Positions 18,156 to 27,607 of a stretch of 64,000 nucleotides of DNA are shown here, piece after piece. How positions within the stretch are numbered: position 1 is the first letter of the stretch; each line of letters starts with the position of its first letter. A model generated the notes under the pieces. It searched no databases and had not been told where the DNA came from. It worked only from the letters and a program-made list of their open reading frames with translations. The position numbers and the translations under genes are program-made. Origin of the DNA: Neptunicoccus cionae (GTDB lineage Bacteria; Pseudomonadota; Alphaproteobacteria; Rhodobacterales; Rhodobacteraceae); the NCBI RefSeq assembly GCF_002860325.1, contig NZ_PKOJ01000001.1, forward strand, positions 930,001 through 994,000, given 5' to 3'.

Positions 18156-19016
18156 ATGATGGACCGGCATTACACTTTCGGCGTAGCCCTTGTCACAGTG
18201 TCTGCGCTGATCTGGGCGAGTGCGGGCATTTTCACGCGGGGAGTCGATGCAGATGCGTGGAGCGTAATTTTCTGGCGCGGACTGGCGGCTACAGGATTTA
18301 CCCTTGGCTATCTTGTCCTGCGGCGCGGGTTGCGGGCGGAATGGCGCAGGATGCAGGCGCCTGCCTGGGTTGCGACCCTGTTGATGGCCTCTGGCACGGC
18401 GGCTTTCATTCCTGCGTTCAAACTGTCGAGCGTTGCGAATGTTGCTTTGATCTGGGCCACTGCCCCCTTTGTGACTGCAGGTCTGGCATGGGTATTGCTG
18501 CGGGAGCGGCCGAGCCAAAGGGTGGTATTCGCAAGTCTTGCCACGGCAGCAGGGGTCGGGATCATGGCGTGGGGCAGTTTGCAGCGGGGCGGTCTTGTCG
18601 GGGATTTTCTGGCCTTCTGGATGACCCTGATGATGTCGGCATCCTTTCTTATCTATCGGCGCTGGCCGGAAACACCGGCGGCCCTGCCTGCTGCTTTGTC
18701 CGCTGCCCTGCTGGTCCCTGTAGCATATGTTTTTACCGATCCCGCCGAAGTGATTGTCAGCGAGCGGTGGATTCTTGTCGCCTTCGGGGCGGTGTTCGCG
18801 GCGGCATCCGTTTTGATGCTGGAAGGGGCACGGCGCATTCCGGCTGCCGAGGTGGCGTTGATCGGCGCGTTGGAAACGCCGCTGGCCCCTGTACTCGCGT
18901 TTCTGATCCTGTCCGAAACACCCCCCGCTGCGTCCCTGACGGGGGGCGTGCTGATTTTTGCCGCGGTCGTCTGGGCGCAGATCAACGGCATGCGCCGAAA
19001 CGCTCGCAGGGTTTAG
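18156..19016 (+). CDS. EamA/DMT family transporter
   Basis: A 286-residue membrane protein with ten predicted hydrophobic segments in two repeated halves, the drug/metabolite transporter plan. The first half starts VALVTVSALIWASAGIFTRG; the second EamA repeat ends APVLAFLILSETPPAASLTGG. Many relatives export amino acids or small metabolites; substrate is unknown here. AGGAG at 18142-18146 fits ATG 18156. The gene is probably regulated by the divergent WYL protein through the palindrome at 18087-18124. It converges with the patatin gene, whose stop adjoins its own. Confidence 0.9.
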   Translation: MMDRHYTFGVALVTVSALIWASAGIFTRGVDADAWSVIFWRGLAATGFTLGYLVLRRGLRAEWRRMQAPAWVATLLMASGTAAFIPAFKLSSVANVALIWATAPFVTAGLAWVLLRERPSQRVVFASLATAAGVGIMAWGSLQRGGLVGDFLAFWMTLMMSASFLIYRRWPETPAALPAALSAALLVPVAYVFTDPAEVIVSERWILVAFGAVFAAASVLMLEGARRIPAAEVALIGALETPLAPVLAFLILSETPPAASLTGGVLIFAAVVWAQINGMRRNARRV

Positions 19017-20282
19017 TTACTCGCTCTGGAATTGCTGTTTCTGTAACAACTGCTCTTGCGCGGCATTGATCGCTGCAATGGCGGCTTCACCTTCCCGTTT
19101 ATCTCGCTCGAACAGACTTTCGAGTTTGCGTCCCCAAGCGTTTGGCTGGCGGCCCATTGCCTCGCCCACAGCGTAGAGGCGGCTCATGTATACCGGATCG
19201 AATAACTCGCGGGATTTATCGGTGAAACGGGCGGGCATGATCATCGCCCGCAGCGAAAACCCGTCGCGTCGCGCAAGGGCGGCGATCCGTTGCAAATCCC
19301 CGACGCTCTGGCTTTTGATAAGGGTAGAGAGGGTGCGCTCTCCGATGTGGCGCAATCCGGTTTTCTGGGGCTGGTACACAGGATTGATCAGGTTGTTGTG
19401 TATCACCCAGACGCGGTTGTCCCGATGGGCCAGTCCTGCACGGCGCAAGTAGCTGCGCACAGGCAGTTCCGGCGAATAGGTGAAGATTTCCTGTGTCAGC
19501 CCGCCATCTGCGTGTAGTTCGGTAAATTCCTCGGTACCATCGGTCACGTTAAAGCGGACCGGCGTGAACATGATCGGGATAGAGGCAGAGGCAAGGATCA
19601 CATCGCGGATCAGGGCGCGGGCTTCTTCGCTGCGGTAACTGGCAATTTCGGTGACGTTCCAGATCACGGGACGTTCTGCGTCCATATTTGTGGTGCCGAT
19701 CAGCAGCAACCTCCCCCGTGCGTATTCATCCGCCAGCGCGCTGACAAATTCGGGGGTAACGACCGAGTCGATCACCCGTTTCAAAGGCGCTGTTGAATAA
19801 AGCGAGCCTCCGCCAAAAATGCCGGCGAGAAAGCGTTTGTGCACAAGCGCGTCTGTTCTGGCGGTTTTGTAAAACTCGCCAATCTGATCGTCATATTCGG
19901 GACCAAGAAACGCGAAGGGTGCAATTATCGATCCGGTGGATATGCCCGTGACGATGTCAAATTCGGGACGGGTGCCCGATGCGGTCCAGCCTTTCATGAC
20001 ACCGGCACCAAAAGCGCCGTTCGGCCCGCCGCCCGACAAGGCAAGGATGTGCAGGCCGTCTCCCTCACGCCGCACAGCCCGCAGCCGCTGGGCAAAGGTG
20101 TCTACCTCGTTATCCAGACTTTCGGGCGCTGTGTCGCCGAAATAGCGCACATCAGGAAAGCCGATGGGTTGCATCTGGTCGTGGCTGGCTTGGGGCGGTG
20201 CATAGATAGCTCTGTCGATGCCGCCACAGCCTGCCAGAAAGAGTGACAGGCAGAAAAATAGTGCCTTTGCTGAAAATTCCAT
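19017..20282 (-). CDS. Patatin-like phospholipase, predicted lipoprotein
   Basis: A 421-residue protein with a lipoprotein signal ending LFLAGC (Cys at about residue 19), so it is probably anchored in the envelope. The patatin domain carries the oxyanion loop SGGGPNGAFGAG, the nucleophile elbow GISTGS and the catalytic Asp in HADGG, giving a complete Ser-Asp dyad. These enzymes hydrolyse acyl esters of lipids. ATG at 20282 was chosen, with GGGG about 10 bases before; ATG 20303 is a possible earlier start. Divergent from proS. Confidence 0.88.
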   Translation of the reverse strand: MEFSAKALFFCLSLFLAGCGGIDRAIYAPPQASHDQMQPIGFPDVRYFGDTAPESLDNEVDTFAQRLRAVRREGDGLHILALSGGGPNGAFGAGVMKGWTASGTRPEFDIVTGISTGSIIAPFAFLGPEYDDQIGEFYKTARTDALVHKRFLAGIFGGGSLYSTAPLKRVIDSVVTPEFVSALADEYARGRLLLIGTTNMDAERPVIWNVTEIASYRSEEARALIRDVILASASIPIMFTPVRFNVTDGTEEFTELHADGGLTQEIFTYSPELPVRSYLRRAGLAHRDNRVWVIHNNLINPVYQPQKTGLRHIGERTLSTLIKSQSVGDLQRIAALARRDGFSLRAMIMPARFTDKSRELFDPVYMSRLYAVGEAMGRQPNAWGRKLESLFERDKREGEAAIAAINAAQEQLLQKQQFQSE

Positions 20283-20463
20283 GAAGACCCCGATAAAAAC
20301 CATAATAAATGGGGAAACTGTAAGCAGTGGCCGGCATTCTGGCAACGATTCAATTCAGGGTAGCGGCGCAAGGACCTGACCTGCTGCGGCAGATGCAGCG
20401 CATGTTGCACCCCATTGCAGTTTCGCCTAGAGCAATAGCCAAAGATAAGTTGGAGCCTATCCC

Positions 20464-21801
20464 ATGCGTATGTCCCGTTATTTCCTGCCTGTTCTGAAAG
20501 AAGACCCGGCCGAAGCCGCGATTGTCAGCCACCGCCTGATGCTGCGGGCCGGTATGATCAAACAATCCAGCGCCGGGATTTATTCGTGGTTGCCCATGGG
20601 CTACAAGGTTTTGCGCAAGATCGAGGATATTGTGCACGAAGAACAGGCCAAAGCCGGCCATATGCCGATGCTGATGCCAACCATCCAGTCTGCGGATCTG
20701 TGGCGGGAAAGCGGTCGGTATGATGACTATGGCGAAGAAATGCTGCGCATCAAGGACCGTCACGACCGTGATATGCTGTTTACGCCGACCGCGGAAGAAC
20801 TGATCACCGATATTTTCCGCTCTCATGTCAGCAGCTACAAAGACCTGCCCCTGACGCTCTATCAGATCCAGTGGAAGTTCCGCGACGAACGCCGTCCGCG
20901 CTTCGGGGTGATGCGGGGCCGCGAGTTTTATATGAAGGACGGGTATAACTTTGACCTGACCAAAGAAGACGCGCTGCACGCATACAACCGCCATCTGGTC
21001 AGCTACCTGCGCACCTATGAACGCATGGGCCTGCAAGCCATTCCGATGCGCGCAGATTCCGGCCCGATCGGGGGCGATGACACGCACGAGTTCCTCGTGC
21101 TGGCGGAAACCGGCGAATCCGAGGTGTTCTATGACAGCGCAGTCACCGATCTGACCTTTGGCGACCGCGAGATTGATTTCGATGATGTGGCGCAGTGCCA
21201 GTCCATCATGGAAGAATTCACCACCAAATACGCCCGCACCGATGAAACCCACGATGAAGCCTTGTTCAACGAGGTTCCCGAAGAACGCCGCCGCACCGCG
21301 CGGGGGATCGAAGTGGGGCAGATTTTCTACTTCGGCACCAAATACTCCGATGCGATGAACGCCAAGGTTCAGGGTCCGGATGGCAAACCTGTTGCGGTTC
21401 ATATGGGAAGCCACGGGATCGGCGTGTCCCGTCTGCTTGGTGCGATCATCGAGGCAAGCCATGACGACAAAGGCATCATCTGGCCCGAAGGCGTTACGCC
21501 CTATCACGTGGGCATCGTGAACCTGAAACAGGGTGACGAAGAGGCCGATACGGCCTGTGAATCCCTTTACAAAGAGTTTACTGCTGCTGGTCTCGAACCC
21601 CTTTATGACGACCGTAAAGAACGGGCAGGGGGCAAATTCGCAACAATGGATTTGATTGGTTTGCCTTGGCGTATTACAGTAGGCCCCAGAGGTTTGAAAA
21701 ATGGTGTCGTCGAACTCACCTCGCGTAAGACGGGGGAAAGCACGGAAATGACACCGGCAGAAGCAGTGGCACGGGTAAAGGATATTTACGCGGGCGCTTG
21801 A
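20464..21801 (+). CDS. proS: Prolyl-tRNA synthetase
   Basis: A 445-residue class II aminoacyl-tRNA synthetase charging tRNA-Pro. Motif 2 ([30 protein letters not shown]) and motif 3 ([12 protein letters not shown]) are clear, followed by the anticodon-binding domain ([16 protein letters not shown] onward). It lacks the editing insertion found in the roughly 570-residue E. coli enzyme, as is typical of the alphaproteobacterial short form. It begins a run with DUF2937, lolC and lolD. Confidence 0.97.
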   Translation: MRMSRYFLPVLKEDPAEAAIVSHRLMLRAGMIKQSSAGIYSWLPMGYKVLRKIEDIVHEEQAKAGHMPMLMPTIQSADLWRESGRYDDYGEEMLRIKDRHDRDMLFTPTAEELITDIFRSHVSSYKDLPLTLYQIQWKFRDERRPRFGVMRGREFYMKDGYNFDLTKEDALHAYNRHLVSYLRTYERMGLQAIPMRADSGPIGGDDTHEFLVLAETGESEVFYDSAVTDLTFGDREIDFDDVAQCQSIMEEFTTKYARTDETHDEALFNEVPEERRRTARGIEVGQIFYFGTKYSDAMNAKVQGPDGKPVAVHMGSHGIGVSRLLGAIIEASHDDKGIIWPEGVTPYHVGIVNLKQGDEEADTACESLYKEFTAAGLEPLYDDRKERAGGKFATMDLIGLPWRITVGPRGLKNGVVELTSRKTGESTEMTPAEAVARVKDIYAGA

Positions 21802-21814
21802 TACAGGCGGTCCC

Positions 21815-22312
21815 ATGGGGCAGATATTAAACTTGGGAGGTGGGGTGATCCTTTTGGTCGCCGCATCGCAATTCCCTGAATACACGCAGCAATATGTGCA
21901 GCGTCTCGGCGGTGCCGTGGATGAACTGCGTCTGGTTGCAGCGGATTTCGACAAAAGCGCGCAGAGCGTCGGGCTGACACGTCAGCAGGCGCTCGACTCC
22001 ATGACCGGCAATGCCTTCCAGAAGGCGCGGCAACGGGACATGACGGGCACTTTCGCCCGTCTGGAACGGTTGGAAGGGGATCTGGCGGTTCTGGAGGGGG
22101 CCGGGCCGTTTGATCGACTGGCCAATGTGACCCGCTTCTCGGATCAGGGGATTGCAACCCGCGCATGGCAGGATTACCGGCCTGCCTTACCCCTTACCAT
22201 TGACGGATTTATTTTCGCTATGGGCGGATTTCTTGCAGGCTTCGGCCTTTTGCGTGGCTTGGGGCTTTTGTTTGGCCGCCGCAAGCGCCCGCTGTCAGAG
22301 GTAACACCATGA
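21815..22312 (+). CDS. DUF2937 family membrane protein
   Basis: A 165-residue protein matching the DUF2937 family. It has an N-terminal hydrophobic segment (LGGGVILLVAASQFPEYTQQYVQRLGG), a helical periplasmic middle, and a C-terminal membrane segment (IDGFIFAMGGFLAGFGLLRGLGLLFG). Function is not known. It overlaps lolC by four bases (ATGA) and follows proS by 13 bases, so all are likely one transcript. Its FPEY-QQY-QRL-G pattern is shared with other proteins of this family. Confidence 0.82.
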   Translation: MGQILNLGGGVILLVAASQFPEYTQQYVQRLGGAVDELRLVAADFDKSAQSVGLTRQQALDSMTGNAFQKARQRDMTGTFARLERLEGDLAVLEGAGPFDRLANVTRFSDQGIATRAWQDYRPALPLTIDGFIFAMGGFLAGFGLLRGLGLLFGRRKRPLSEVTP

Positions 22313-23592
22313 GAACAACACCTCCCTTCGCTCCTTTCGAGTGGCTGATCGCGTGGCGCTACCTGCGGGCCAAACGCCGCGAAGGTGGCGTGTCTGTGAT
22401 GACCTGGATTTCCCTGATCGGGATTACACTGGCAGTATTCGCGCTGATCGCGACAATGGCGGTGCGCAGCGGGTTCCGCACCGAATTCACCAATACGATC
22501 CTTGGCGCGAATGCCCATGCCACGGTCTATGTCTCGCCCCATCTGGATGAGAACAACCGTACTGTGCGCACTTTTGCGGATTTCGACCCGATTGCAGAGA
22601 ACCTGCGCGCGGTGGAGGGTGTTGTGCGGGCGGCCCCTGTTGTGAAAGGGCAGGTCATGGCTTCGGCCAACGGGCGCAACACCGGAGTCGAAGTCTTTGG
22701 AGAACGGTTCGAGGACATCAAGACAATCCCCCTTGTCGTAAACCCTGAAACCCAACTGGGCAATCTTGAGAATTTTAACAAAGGTGTTGCCATCGGGCTT
22801 GGCATCGCACGGGAACTGGATCTTGCGCTCGGGGACAAGATCACGCTGATTTCACCGGACGGGATCAAAACCGCCTTTGGCACCAGCCCTCGGGTCAGCG
22901 CCTATGAAGTGGTCTATATCTTCGGGGTGGGGCGCTATGACATCGACCGCACCCGCGTCTATATGCCGATGAGCGAGGCGCAGATTTATTTCAACCGCGA
23001 CGGAGTGGTGGACGAATTTGAAGTGCAGGTCGAAAACCCCGACGATATCGGCCGGATGGTAGAGCCACTTATGGCTGCTGCCGGTGAAAATACACTGGTC
23101 TGGACATGGAAAAACGCCAGCGGCGGCTTCCTGCGGGCGCTGGAGATGGAGGACAACATCATGTTTATTATCCTGTCCATTCTGGTGTTGATCGCCTCGA
23201 TGAATATCGTGTCCGGCCTTATCATGCTGGTTAAAAACAAGGGGCGCGATGTGGGTATCTTGCGCACGATGGGGCTGACCCAAGGGTCGATCCTGCGGGT
23301 GTTCTTCATTTGCGGCGCTTCAATCGGTGTGGTGGGTACGATCCTCGGGGTGATTCTCGGGTGTCTGTTTTCGATCTATATCGACCCGATCTTCAACTTT
23401 GTTAATCTGGTTGCCGGCGGCGGCGTCTGGGATCCTTCAGTGCGCATGTTGTCTACACTTCCGGCGGAACTGCAATTCGGTGATGTCGCAAGTGCTGTGA
23501 TCCTCTCCCTCGGGCTGGCATTCGGGGCGACTTATTTCCCCGCCCGCCGCGCCGCCCGCATGAACCCGGTTGAGGCGCTGCGCTATGAATAA
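22309..23592 (+). CDS. lolC: Lipoprotein-releasing ABC transporter permease LolC/E
   Basis: A 427-residue inner-membrane permease with the LolC/E plan: a cytoplasmic start (FEWLIAWRYLRAKRREGGVSVMTWISLIGI), a first membrane helix, a large periplasmic MacB-like domain (residues about 50-270), and three C-terminal helices of the FtsX domain. GLTQGSILRVFF and RAARMNPVEALRYE are typical family signatures. With LolD it extracts lipoproteins from the inner membrane and hands them to LolA. Only one permease gene is present, implying a homodimer, common in alphaproteobacteria. The end of the gene is duplicated 91 bases downstream. Confidence 0.95.
   Translation: MRTTPPFAPFEWLIAWRYLRAKRREGGVSVMTWISLIGITLAVFALIATMAVRSGFRTEFTNTILGANAHATVYVSPHLDENNRTVRTFADFDPIAENLRAVEGVVRAAPVVKGQVMASANGRNTGVEVFGERFEDIKTIPLVVNPETQLGNLENFNKGVAIGLGIARELDLALGDKITLISPDGIKTAFGTSPRVSAYEVVYIFGVGRYDIDRTRVYMPMSEAQIYFNRDGVVDEFEVQVENPDDIGRMVEPLMAAAGENTLVWTWKNASGGFLRALEMEDNIMFIILSILVLIASMNIVSGLIMLVKNKGRDVGILRTMGLTQGSILRVFFICGASIGVVGTILGVILGCLFSIYIDPIFNFVNLVAGGGVWDPSVRMLSTLPAELQFGDVASAVILSLGLAFGATYFPARRAARMNPVEALRYE
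23572..23592 (+). repeat. lolC end direct repeat, copy 1
   Basis: 21-base sequence ending lolC (gaggcgctgcgctatgaataa). It recurs at 23663-23683 with one mismatch, 91 bases away. It contains the overlapping ATG that would be an ancestral lolD start. Confidence 0.8.
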
Positions 23593-23683
23593 CAAGTCTC
23601 GCGTGAAACGGCTGGAATGCCACCCACTGATCGGATCAGGCAAACGGGTTTGCCTATGTGTAGAGGCGTTGCGCTATGAATAA
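23585..23683 (+). other. 32-codon reading frame in the duplicated lolC-lolD junction
   Basis: From the ATG overlapping the lolC stop, a frame runs 32 codons and ends with VEALRYE and TAA, i.e. the same tail and frame as lolC. It appears to be a by-product of the 91-base insertion/duplication. A 7-bp hairpin (ggcaaac/gtttgcc, 23639-23654) lies within. Whether it is translated is unknown; it could help couple lolD translation to lolC. Confidence 0.35.
23663..23683 (+). repeat. lolC end direct repeat, copy 2
   Basis: Second copy of the lolC tail (gaggcgttgcgctatgaataa), one base different from 23572-23592. The real lolD ATG (23676) lies in it. Confidence 0.8.
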
Positions 23684-24353
23684 GGCACTTGAGTTGAGCG
23701 GGATCACCAAGGGGTACAATCTTGGTAAACCTACCGAAGTGCGCGTGCTGAACGGCGTTGATCTGGAACTGGCCGAAGGCGAAGTGGTGGCGATGGTTGC
23801 CCCGTCCGGGGCCGGTAAATCCACATTGCTTCACATCGCAGGGTTGCTTGATACACCGGACACCGGCGAAGTGAAGATCGGGGGCAAGCTTGTCGGTGGA
23901 GGGGATCGTGCCCGCACGCGGTTGCGCCGGCAGGACGTGGGGTTTGTCTACCAGTTCCATCACTTGTTGCAGGAATTTACCGGACTGGAAAACGTAGTCC
24001 TGCCGCAACTGGCGAACGGGGTTTCAAAGTCCGAGGCGGAAAAACACGCGCAGGAACTGCTGGACCGAGTCGGGTTGAAAGACCGCGCCAGCCACCGTCC
24101 GGGAGAGCTGTCCGGCGGGGAGCAGCAACGTGTTGCCTTTTGCCGTGCGCTGGCCAACAGGCCACGGGTTCTGCTGGCGGATGAACCGACAGGCAACCTT
24201 GATCCCAACACCTCGGACACGGTGTTCGCAGCGCTGATGGAACTGGTGCGGGCCTCGGGTATGGCAGCGTTGATCGCCACCCATAATCTGGAACTGGCCG
24301 CGCGGATGGACCGGATGGTGCGACTGGAAGCAGGCGTAATCGTCCCCGCGTAA
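23676..24353 (+). CDS. lolD: Lipoprotein-releasing ABC transporter ATPase LolD
   Basis: A 225-residue ABC ATPase. Walker A is [10 protein letters not shown] (about residues 42-51), the Q-loop is in [12 protein letters not shown], the signature [15 protein letters not shown] and Walker [13 protein letters not shown] follow, and the switch His is in [17 protein letters not shown] after the Q-loop is a LolD hallmark. It powers lipoprotein release with the LolC-type permease upstream. The start lies in the second copy of the lolC-tail repeat. Confidence 0.95.
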   Translation: MNKALELSGITKGYNLGKPTEVRVLNGVDLELAEGEVVAMVAPSGAGKSTLLHIAGLLDTPDTGEVKIGGKLVGGGDRARTRLRRQDVGFVYQFHHLLQEFTGLENVVLPQLANGVSKSEAEKHAQELLDRVGLKDRASHRPGELSGGEQQRVAFCRALANRPRVLLADEPTGNLDPNTSDTVFAALMELVRASGMAALIATHNLELAARMDRMVRLEAGVIVPA

Positions 24354-24474
24354 TTCGGGTTCCAGAGGCTTTTGGTCTGGATTTATCCGTGATTTCCCGT
24401 CATTGGAGATGCAGAACCGTTTTGGCATGGACGAATTTCTGGTCCCTTCCGCACGGTTGGGAGAGGATTTACCC

Positions 24475-25716
24475 ATGCACAGCACAGCCGTGAAAATCGC
24501 AGACGCCCATGAACTCCCGCTTTGGCGACGGCCCGTCGTCCTGCTGGGGCTTATGGCCTTTGTCATGCCGCTGGCCTTTTCTACGTGGTTGGCGCTGCTG
24601 AATAATTTCGTAATCGAAGTGGCGCATTTCGACGGATCAAAAATCGGCTGGCTGCATTCGATTCGGGAAATTCCGGGGTTTCTCGCCATTGGCGTGATTT
24701 ATGTTCTTTGGTTCGTGCGCGAACAGATGCTGGCGGTGGTATCGCTTCTGGCGCTGGGAATCGCCGTCGCTGTAACCGCGTGGTTCCCCAGCTTTCTGGG
24801 GCTGATGGTGACAACAATGATCGGCTCTATCGGGTTCCACTACTATGAAACCGTCAAGATGTCCTTGGAACTGCAATGGATCAGCAAGGAACGTGCGCCC
24901 CAAGTGCTCGGCTGGATGGTGGCTTTCGGCTCTGCGGCCTCTTTGATTGCTTATGGCTCGATCGTGCTAGTCTGGAAGGTGCTGGGCTGGGATTACAATA
25001 CCATCTACATGATTGGAGGCGGCGTGGCCGTAGTGCTGACGGCGTTCTGCTGGTTCGCCTACCCCACGTTCGAGGCACCCCATAAACAACACAACAAGAT
25101 GATCCTGCGGAAACGGTACTGGCTGTATTACAGCCTTCAGGCGGCGGCAGGGGCGCGGCGGCAGATCTTTATGGTCTTTGCCGCCTTTATGATGGTGGAA
25201 CGGTTCGGGTTTGAAGTGCATGAGGTCACGGCGCTTTTCCTGATCAACTATGTGGCCAACATGATCTTTGCACCGCTGATGGGGCGGTTTGTGTCCCGCG
25301 TCGGAGAACGCAATGCGCTTGCTTTTGAATATGTCGGGCTGATCCTTGTGTTTTGTGCCTACGGGGGCATCTATATGTTCGGTTGGGGCGTTCTGGTTGC
25401 TGCGGCCCTTTACGTGATCGACCATCTGTTCTTTGCGCTGGCCTTTGCGCAGAAAACCTACTTCCAAAAGATCGCCCACCCGTCCGATATTGCGCCTACA
25501 GCGGCGGTTGCCTTTACAATCAATCACATCGGCGCGGTGCTCTTGCCCGCGATGCTGGGCTATTTGTGGCTGTTGTCGCCAGCCGCCGTGTTCATCTTTG
25601 CCGCTTCTGTGGCGGTGTTGTCGCTGATCCTGTCCCTGATGATTCCGCGCCATCCGCGCATGGGGTATGAAACCGTCTTTGCACGAACTGTTCTGCCTGC
25701 GGAGGCTGCCGAATAG
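24475..25716 (+). CDS. Major facilitator superfamily transporter
   Basis: A 413-residue membrane protein with about 12 hydrophobic segments in two halves and a loop between helices 6 and 7 (PTFEAPHKQHNKMILRKRYW). The family is MFS by topology; no substrate signature was recognised. GAGAGGA at 24461-24467 supports ATG 24475, rather than an earlier in-frame start. It is followed, one base after its stop, by a MATE-type gene, so two exporters of different families share a transcript. Confidence 0.85.
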   Translation: MHSTAVKIADAHELPLWRRPVVLLGLMAFVMPLAFSTWLALLNNFVIEVAHFDGSKIGWLHSIREIPGFLAIGVIYVLWFVREQMLAVVSLLALGIAVAVTAWFPSFLGLMVTTMIGSIGFHYYETVKMSLELQWISKERAPQVLGWMVAFGSAASLIAYGSIVLVWKVLGWDYNTIYMIGGGVAVVLTAFCWFAYPTFEAPHKQHNKMILRKRYWLYYSLQAAAGARRQIFMVFAAFMMVERFGFEVHEVTALFLINYVANMIFAPLMGRFVSRVGERNALAFEYVGLILVFCAYGGIYMFGWGVLVAAALYVIDHLFFALAFAQKTYFQKIAHPSDIAPTAAVAFTINHIGAVLLPAMLGYLWLLSPAAVFIFAASVAVLSLILSLMIPRHPRMGYETVFARTVLPAEAAE

Positions 25717-25717
25717 C

Positions 25718-27085
25718 ATGTCAGGAACCGAAACCGATGTGCCGGCAGAAGAGCCGGACAAGAAGGCACGCTTTCTGACCGGATCTATCATGCGCCATGT
25801 CGTGGTCATGACACTGACAGGTTCGCTCGGGCTGGTATTCATGTTCCTTGTGGATGTGGCCACCCTTTTCTGGGTCAGCACGCTTGGCGATCAGGGGTTG
25901 GTAGCAGCACTCGGCTTTGCGTGGACCATCCAGTTCTTCACCATCTCGACCGGCATCGGGTTGATGATTGCCAGCATGGCGCTGGTGTCCAAATCCATCG
26001 GGCAGGGCAAAACCGAGCTAGCCCGCCAGCAGACCACCAGTGCGGCCATATTTACCTTTGTCTTTCAGATGCTCATGGCGACGCTGGTTCTGGTGTTCCG
26101 GTTTGAAATCCTCGCCTTTGCGGGGGCCGAAGGGCAGACACAGGCGGATGCAGCACGCTTTTTGTCGATCAGCGTGCCGAGCCTGCCGTTCATGGCGCTG
26201 GGCATGGTGGGGTCGGCCGTGCTGCGCTCTATCGGGGATGCGGTGCGGTCTATGGCTGTAACCATGTCCGCAGGGCTGATGGCAATGGTGATTGATCCGG
26301 TGCTGATCATCGGGCTTGATATGGGGTTTGAAGGGGCCGCTTGGGGGATCGTCATCTCGCGCGGGTTGTCGGCGGCCCTGTCTGTCTGGTTTGTGATCCG
26401 CGTCTACGACATGGTCGGGCCGGTCAACCGCACCGTGATGCGCCAGTTGTTGCGCCCCTTTCTTATGATTGCTGTTCCGGCAGTGATGACCCAATTGTCC
26501 ACGCCGTTCGGGAATTACATCCTGACCAAAGTGATCAGCGTCTACGGCGATGCTGCAGTTGCGGGCTGGGCGGTGGTCAGCCGTCTGGCCGTGCTAGCCT
26601 TTGGCGGGATATTCTCGCTCTCCGGGGCAATCGGCGGCATTATCGGGCAGAATTACGGGGCTGGGCAATTTGACCGTGTCCAACAGGCCTATCGGGACGC
26701 GCTGAAGTTCTGTGCGCTCTATACGCTTGTAAGCTGGAGTATCCTTGCCCTGCTGCGCCATCCGGTAGCATATCTGTTCGGGCTGGAAGGAACTGCGGCC
26801 GAAGTGCTGATGGCCTTTATGCTGATCGGGGCGGGGGGGTATATGTTCACCGGCGCACTTTTCGTCTCGAACGCGGCCTTTAACAATCTGGGCCGCCCGA
26901 TTTATTCCACTGCTTGCAACTGGCTGCGGGACGGGGTGCTGATCTTTCCGTGCTGCGTATTGATGGGCAAATGGCTGGCCGCCCCGGGTGTGGTCTACGG
27001 ACAGGCGCTGGCGGCGGTTCTGGCGGGCACTGCAGCGATGATCTGGGCCGCGCGTTTTGTGCGAAACCTGCATGCACGGGGTTGA
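25718..27085 (+). CDS. MATE family efflux transporter
   Basis: A 455-residue protein with 12 hydrophobic segments in two homologous halves, the MATE (NorM/DinF) plan. Visible family features are SIMRHVVVMTLTGSLGLVFMFLVDVATLFWVSTLG at the start, and VPSLPFMALGMVGSAVLRSIGDAVRS and IGGIIGQNYGAGQFDRVQQAYRDAL further on. Members export cationic drugs or metabolites using Na+ or H+ gradients. GGAGG at 25701-25705 serves this start. Co-transcribed with the MFS gene. Confidence 0.92.
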   Translation: MSGTETDVPAEEPDKKARFLTGSIMRHVVVMTLTGSLGLVFMFLVDVATLFWVSTLGDQGLVAALGFAWTIQFFTISTGIGLMIASMALVSKSIGQGKTELARQQTTSAAIFTFVFQMLMATLVLVFRFEILAFAGAEGQTQADAARFLSISVPSLPFMALGMVGSAVLRSIGDAVRSMAVTMSAGLMAMVIDPVLIIGLDMGFEGAAWGIVISRGLSAALSVWFVIRVYDMVGPVNRTVMRQLLRPFLMIAVPAVMTQLSTPFGNYILTKVISVYGDAAVAGWAVVSRLAVLAFGGIFSLSGAIGGIIGQNYGAGQFDRVQQAYRDALKFCALYTLVSWSILALLRHPVAYLFGLEGTAAEVLMAFMLIGAGGYMFTGALFVSNAAFNNLGRPIYSTACNWLRDGVLIFPCCVLMGKWLAAPGVVYGQALAAVLAGTAAMIWAARFVRNLHARG

Positions 27086-27177
27086 ACCACCTGCAAACGT
27101 CTTACCTGAGAGCTTATCTTGTGACGCGCAGCGATGCAGGGTATTGAGAAGCGGATCGAATTTGCAGGAGTAAAGCA

Positions 27178-27522
27178 ATGCTGAAGGGTTTAGGCGGACT
27201 TGGCGACATGGCCAAGATCATGAAACAGGCGCAGGAAATGCAAGGCAAGATGGCCGAGGCACAGGCCAAGTTGGAAGAGATCACCGTCGAGGGTGAAGCT
27301 GGCGCCGGTATGGTGAAAGTTACCGTGACGGCCAAGGGCGATGTCAAAGGCATCAATATCGACCCGAGCCTGTTTGTTGCTGATGACAAGGAAGTGGTTG
27401 AGGATCTGATCGTTGCGGCGATCAAAGACGGTCAGGCCCGCGCTGCGGAAACCGCGCAGGCGGAAATGGGCAAAGTCACCGAAGGGTTGAACCTGCCCGA
27501 AGGTATGAAACTGCCCTTCTGA
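27178..27522 (+). CDS. YbaB/EbfC family nucleoid-associated protein
   Basis: A 114-residue protein of the YbaB/EbfC family, which forms tweezer-like dimers that bind DNA. The N-terminal helix ([27 protein letters not shown]) and the central beta region ([21 protein letters not shown]) are typical. It precedes recR, the common bacterial order (usually dnaX-ybaB-recR; dnaX is not here). Cytoplasmic. Confidence 0.93.
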   Translation: MLKGLGGLGDMAKIMKQAQEMQGKMAEAQAKLEEITVEGEAGAGMVKVTVTAKGDVKGINIDPSLFVADDKEVVEDLIVAAIKDGQARAAETAQAEMGKVTEGLNLPEGMKLPF

Positions 27523-27575
27523 TCCGGTCGGGTGGTCCATCCCCCGACAGGGCGCGATTCCGGCTGGTTCGGGAT

Positions 27576-27607
27576 CGCTCCGCGGGGGATATTTGACGAA
27601 AATGGAG
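27576..27607 (+). repeat. Dispersed GGGGATATTT-type motif, copy 3
   Basis: CGCTCCGCGGGGGATATTTG, four bases, then AAAATGGAG. Matches the element at 10998-11035 and the shorter one at 842-863. The recR ATG used here (27602) is part of the motif, which makes that start less certain. Confidence 0.45.

Noticed and set aside
20350-21954. 534-codon antisense frame across proS
   Set aside because: Shadow of proS, with low-complexity His/Phe/Gly-rich translation.
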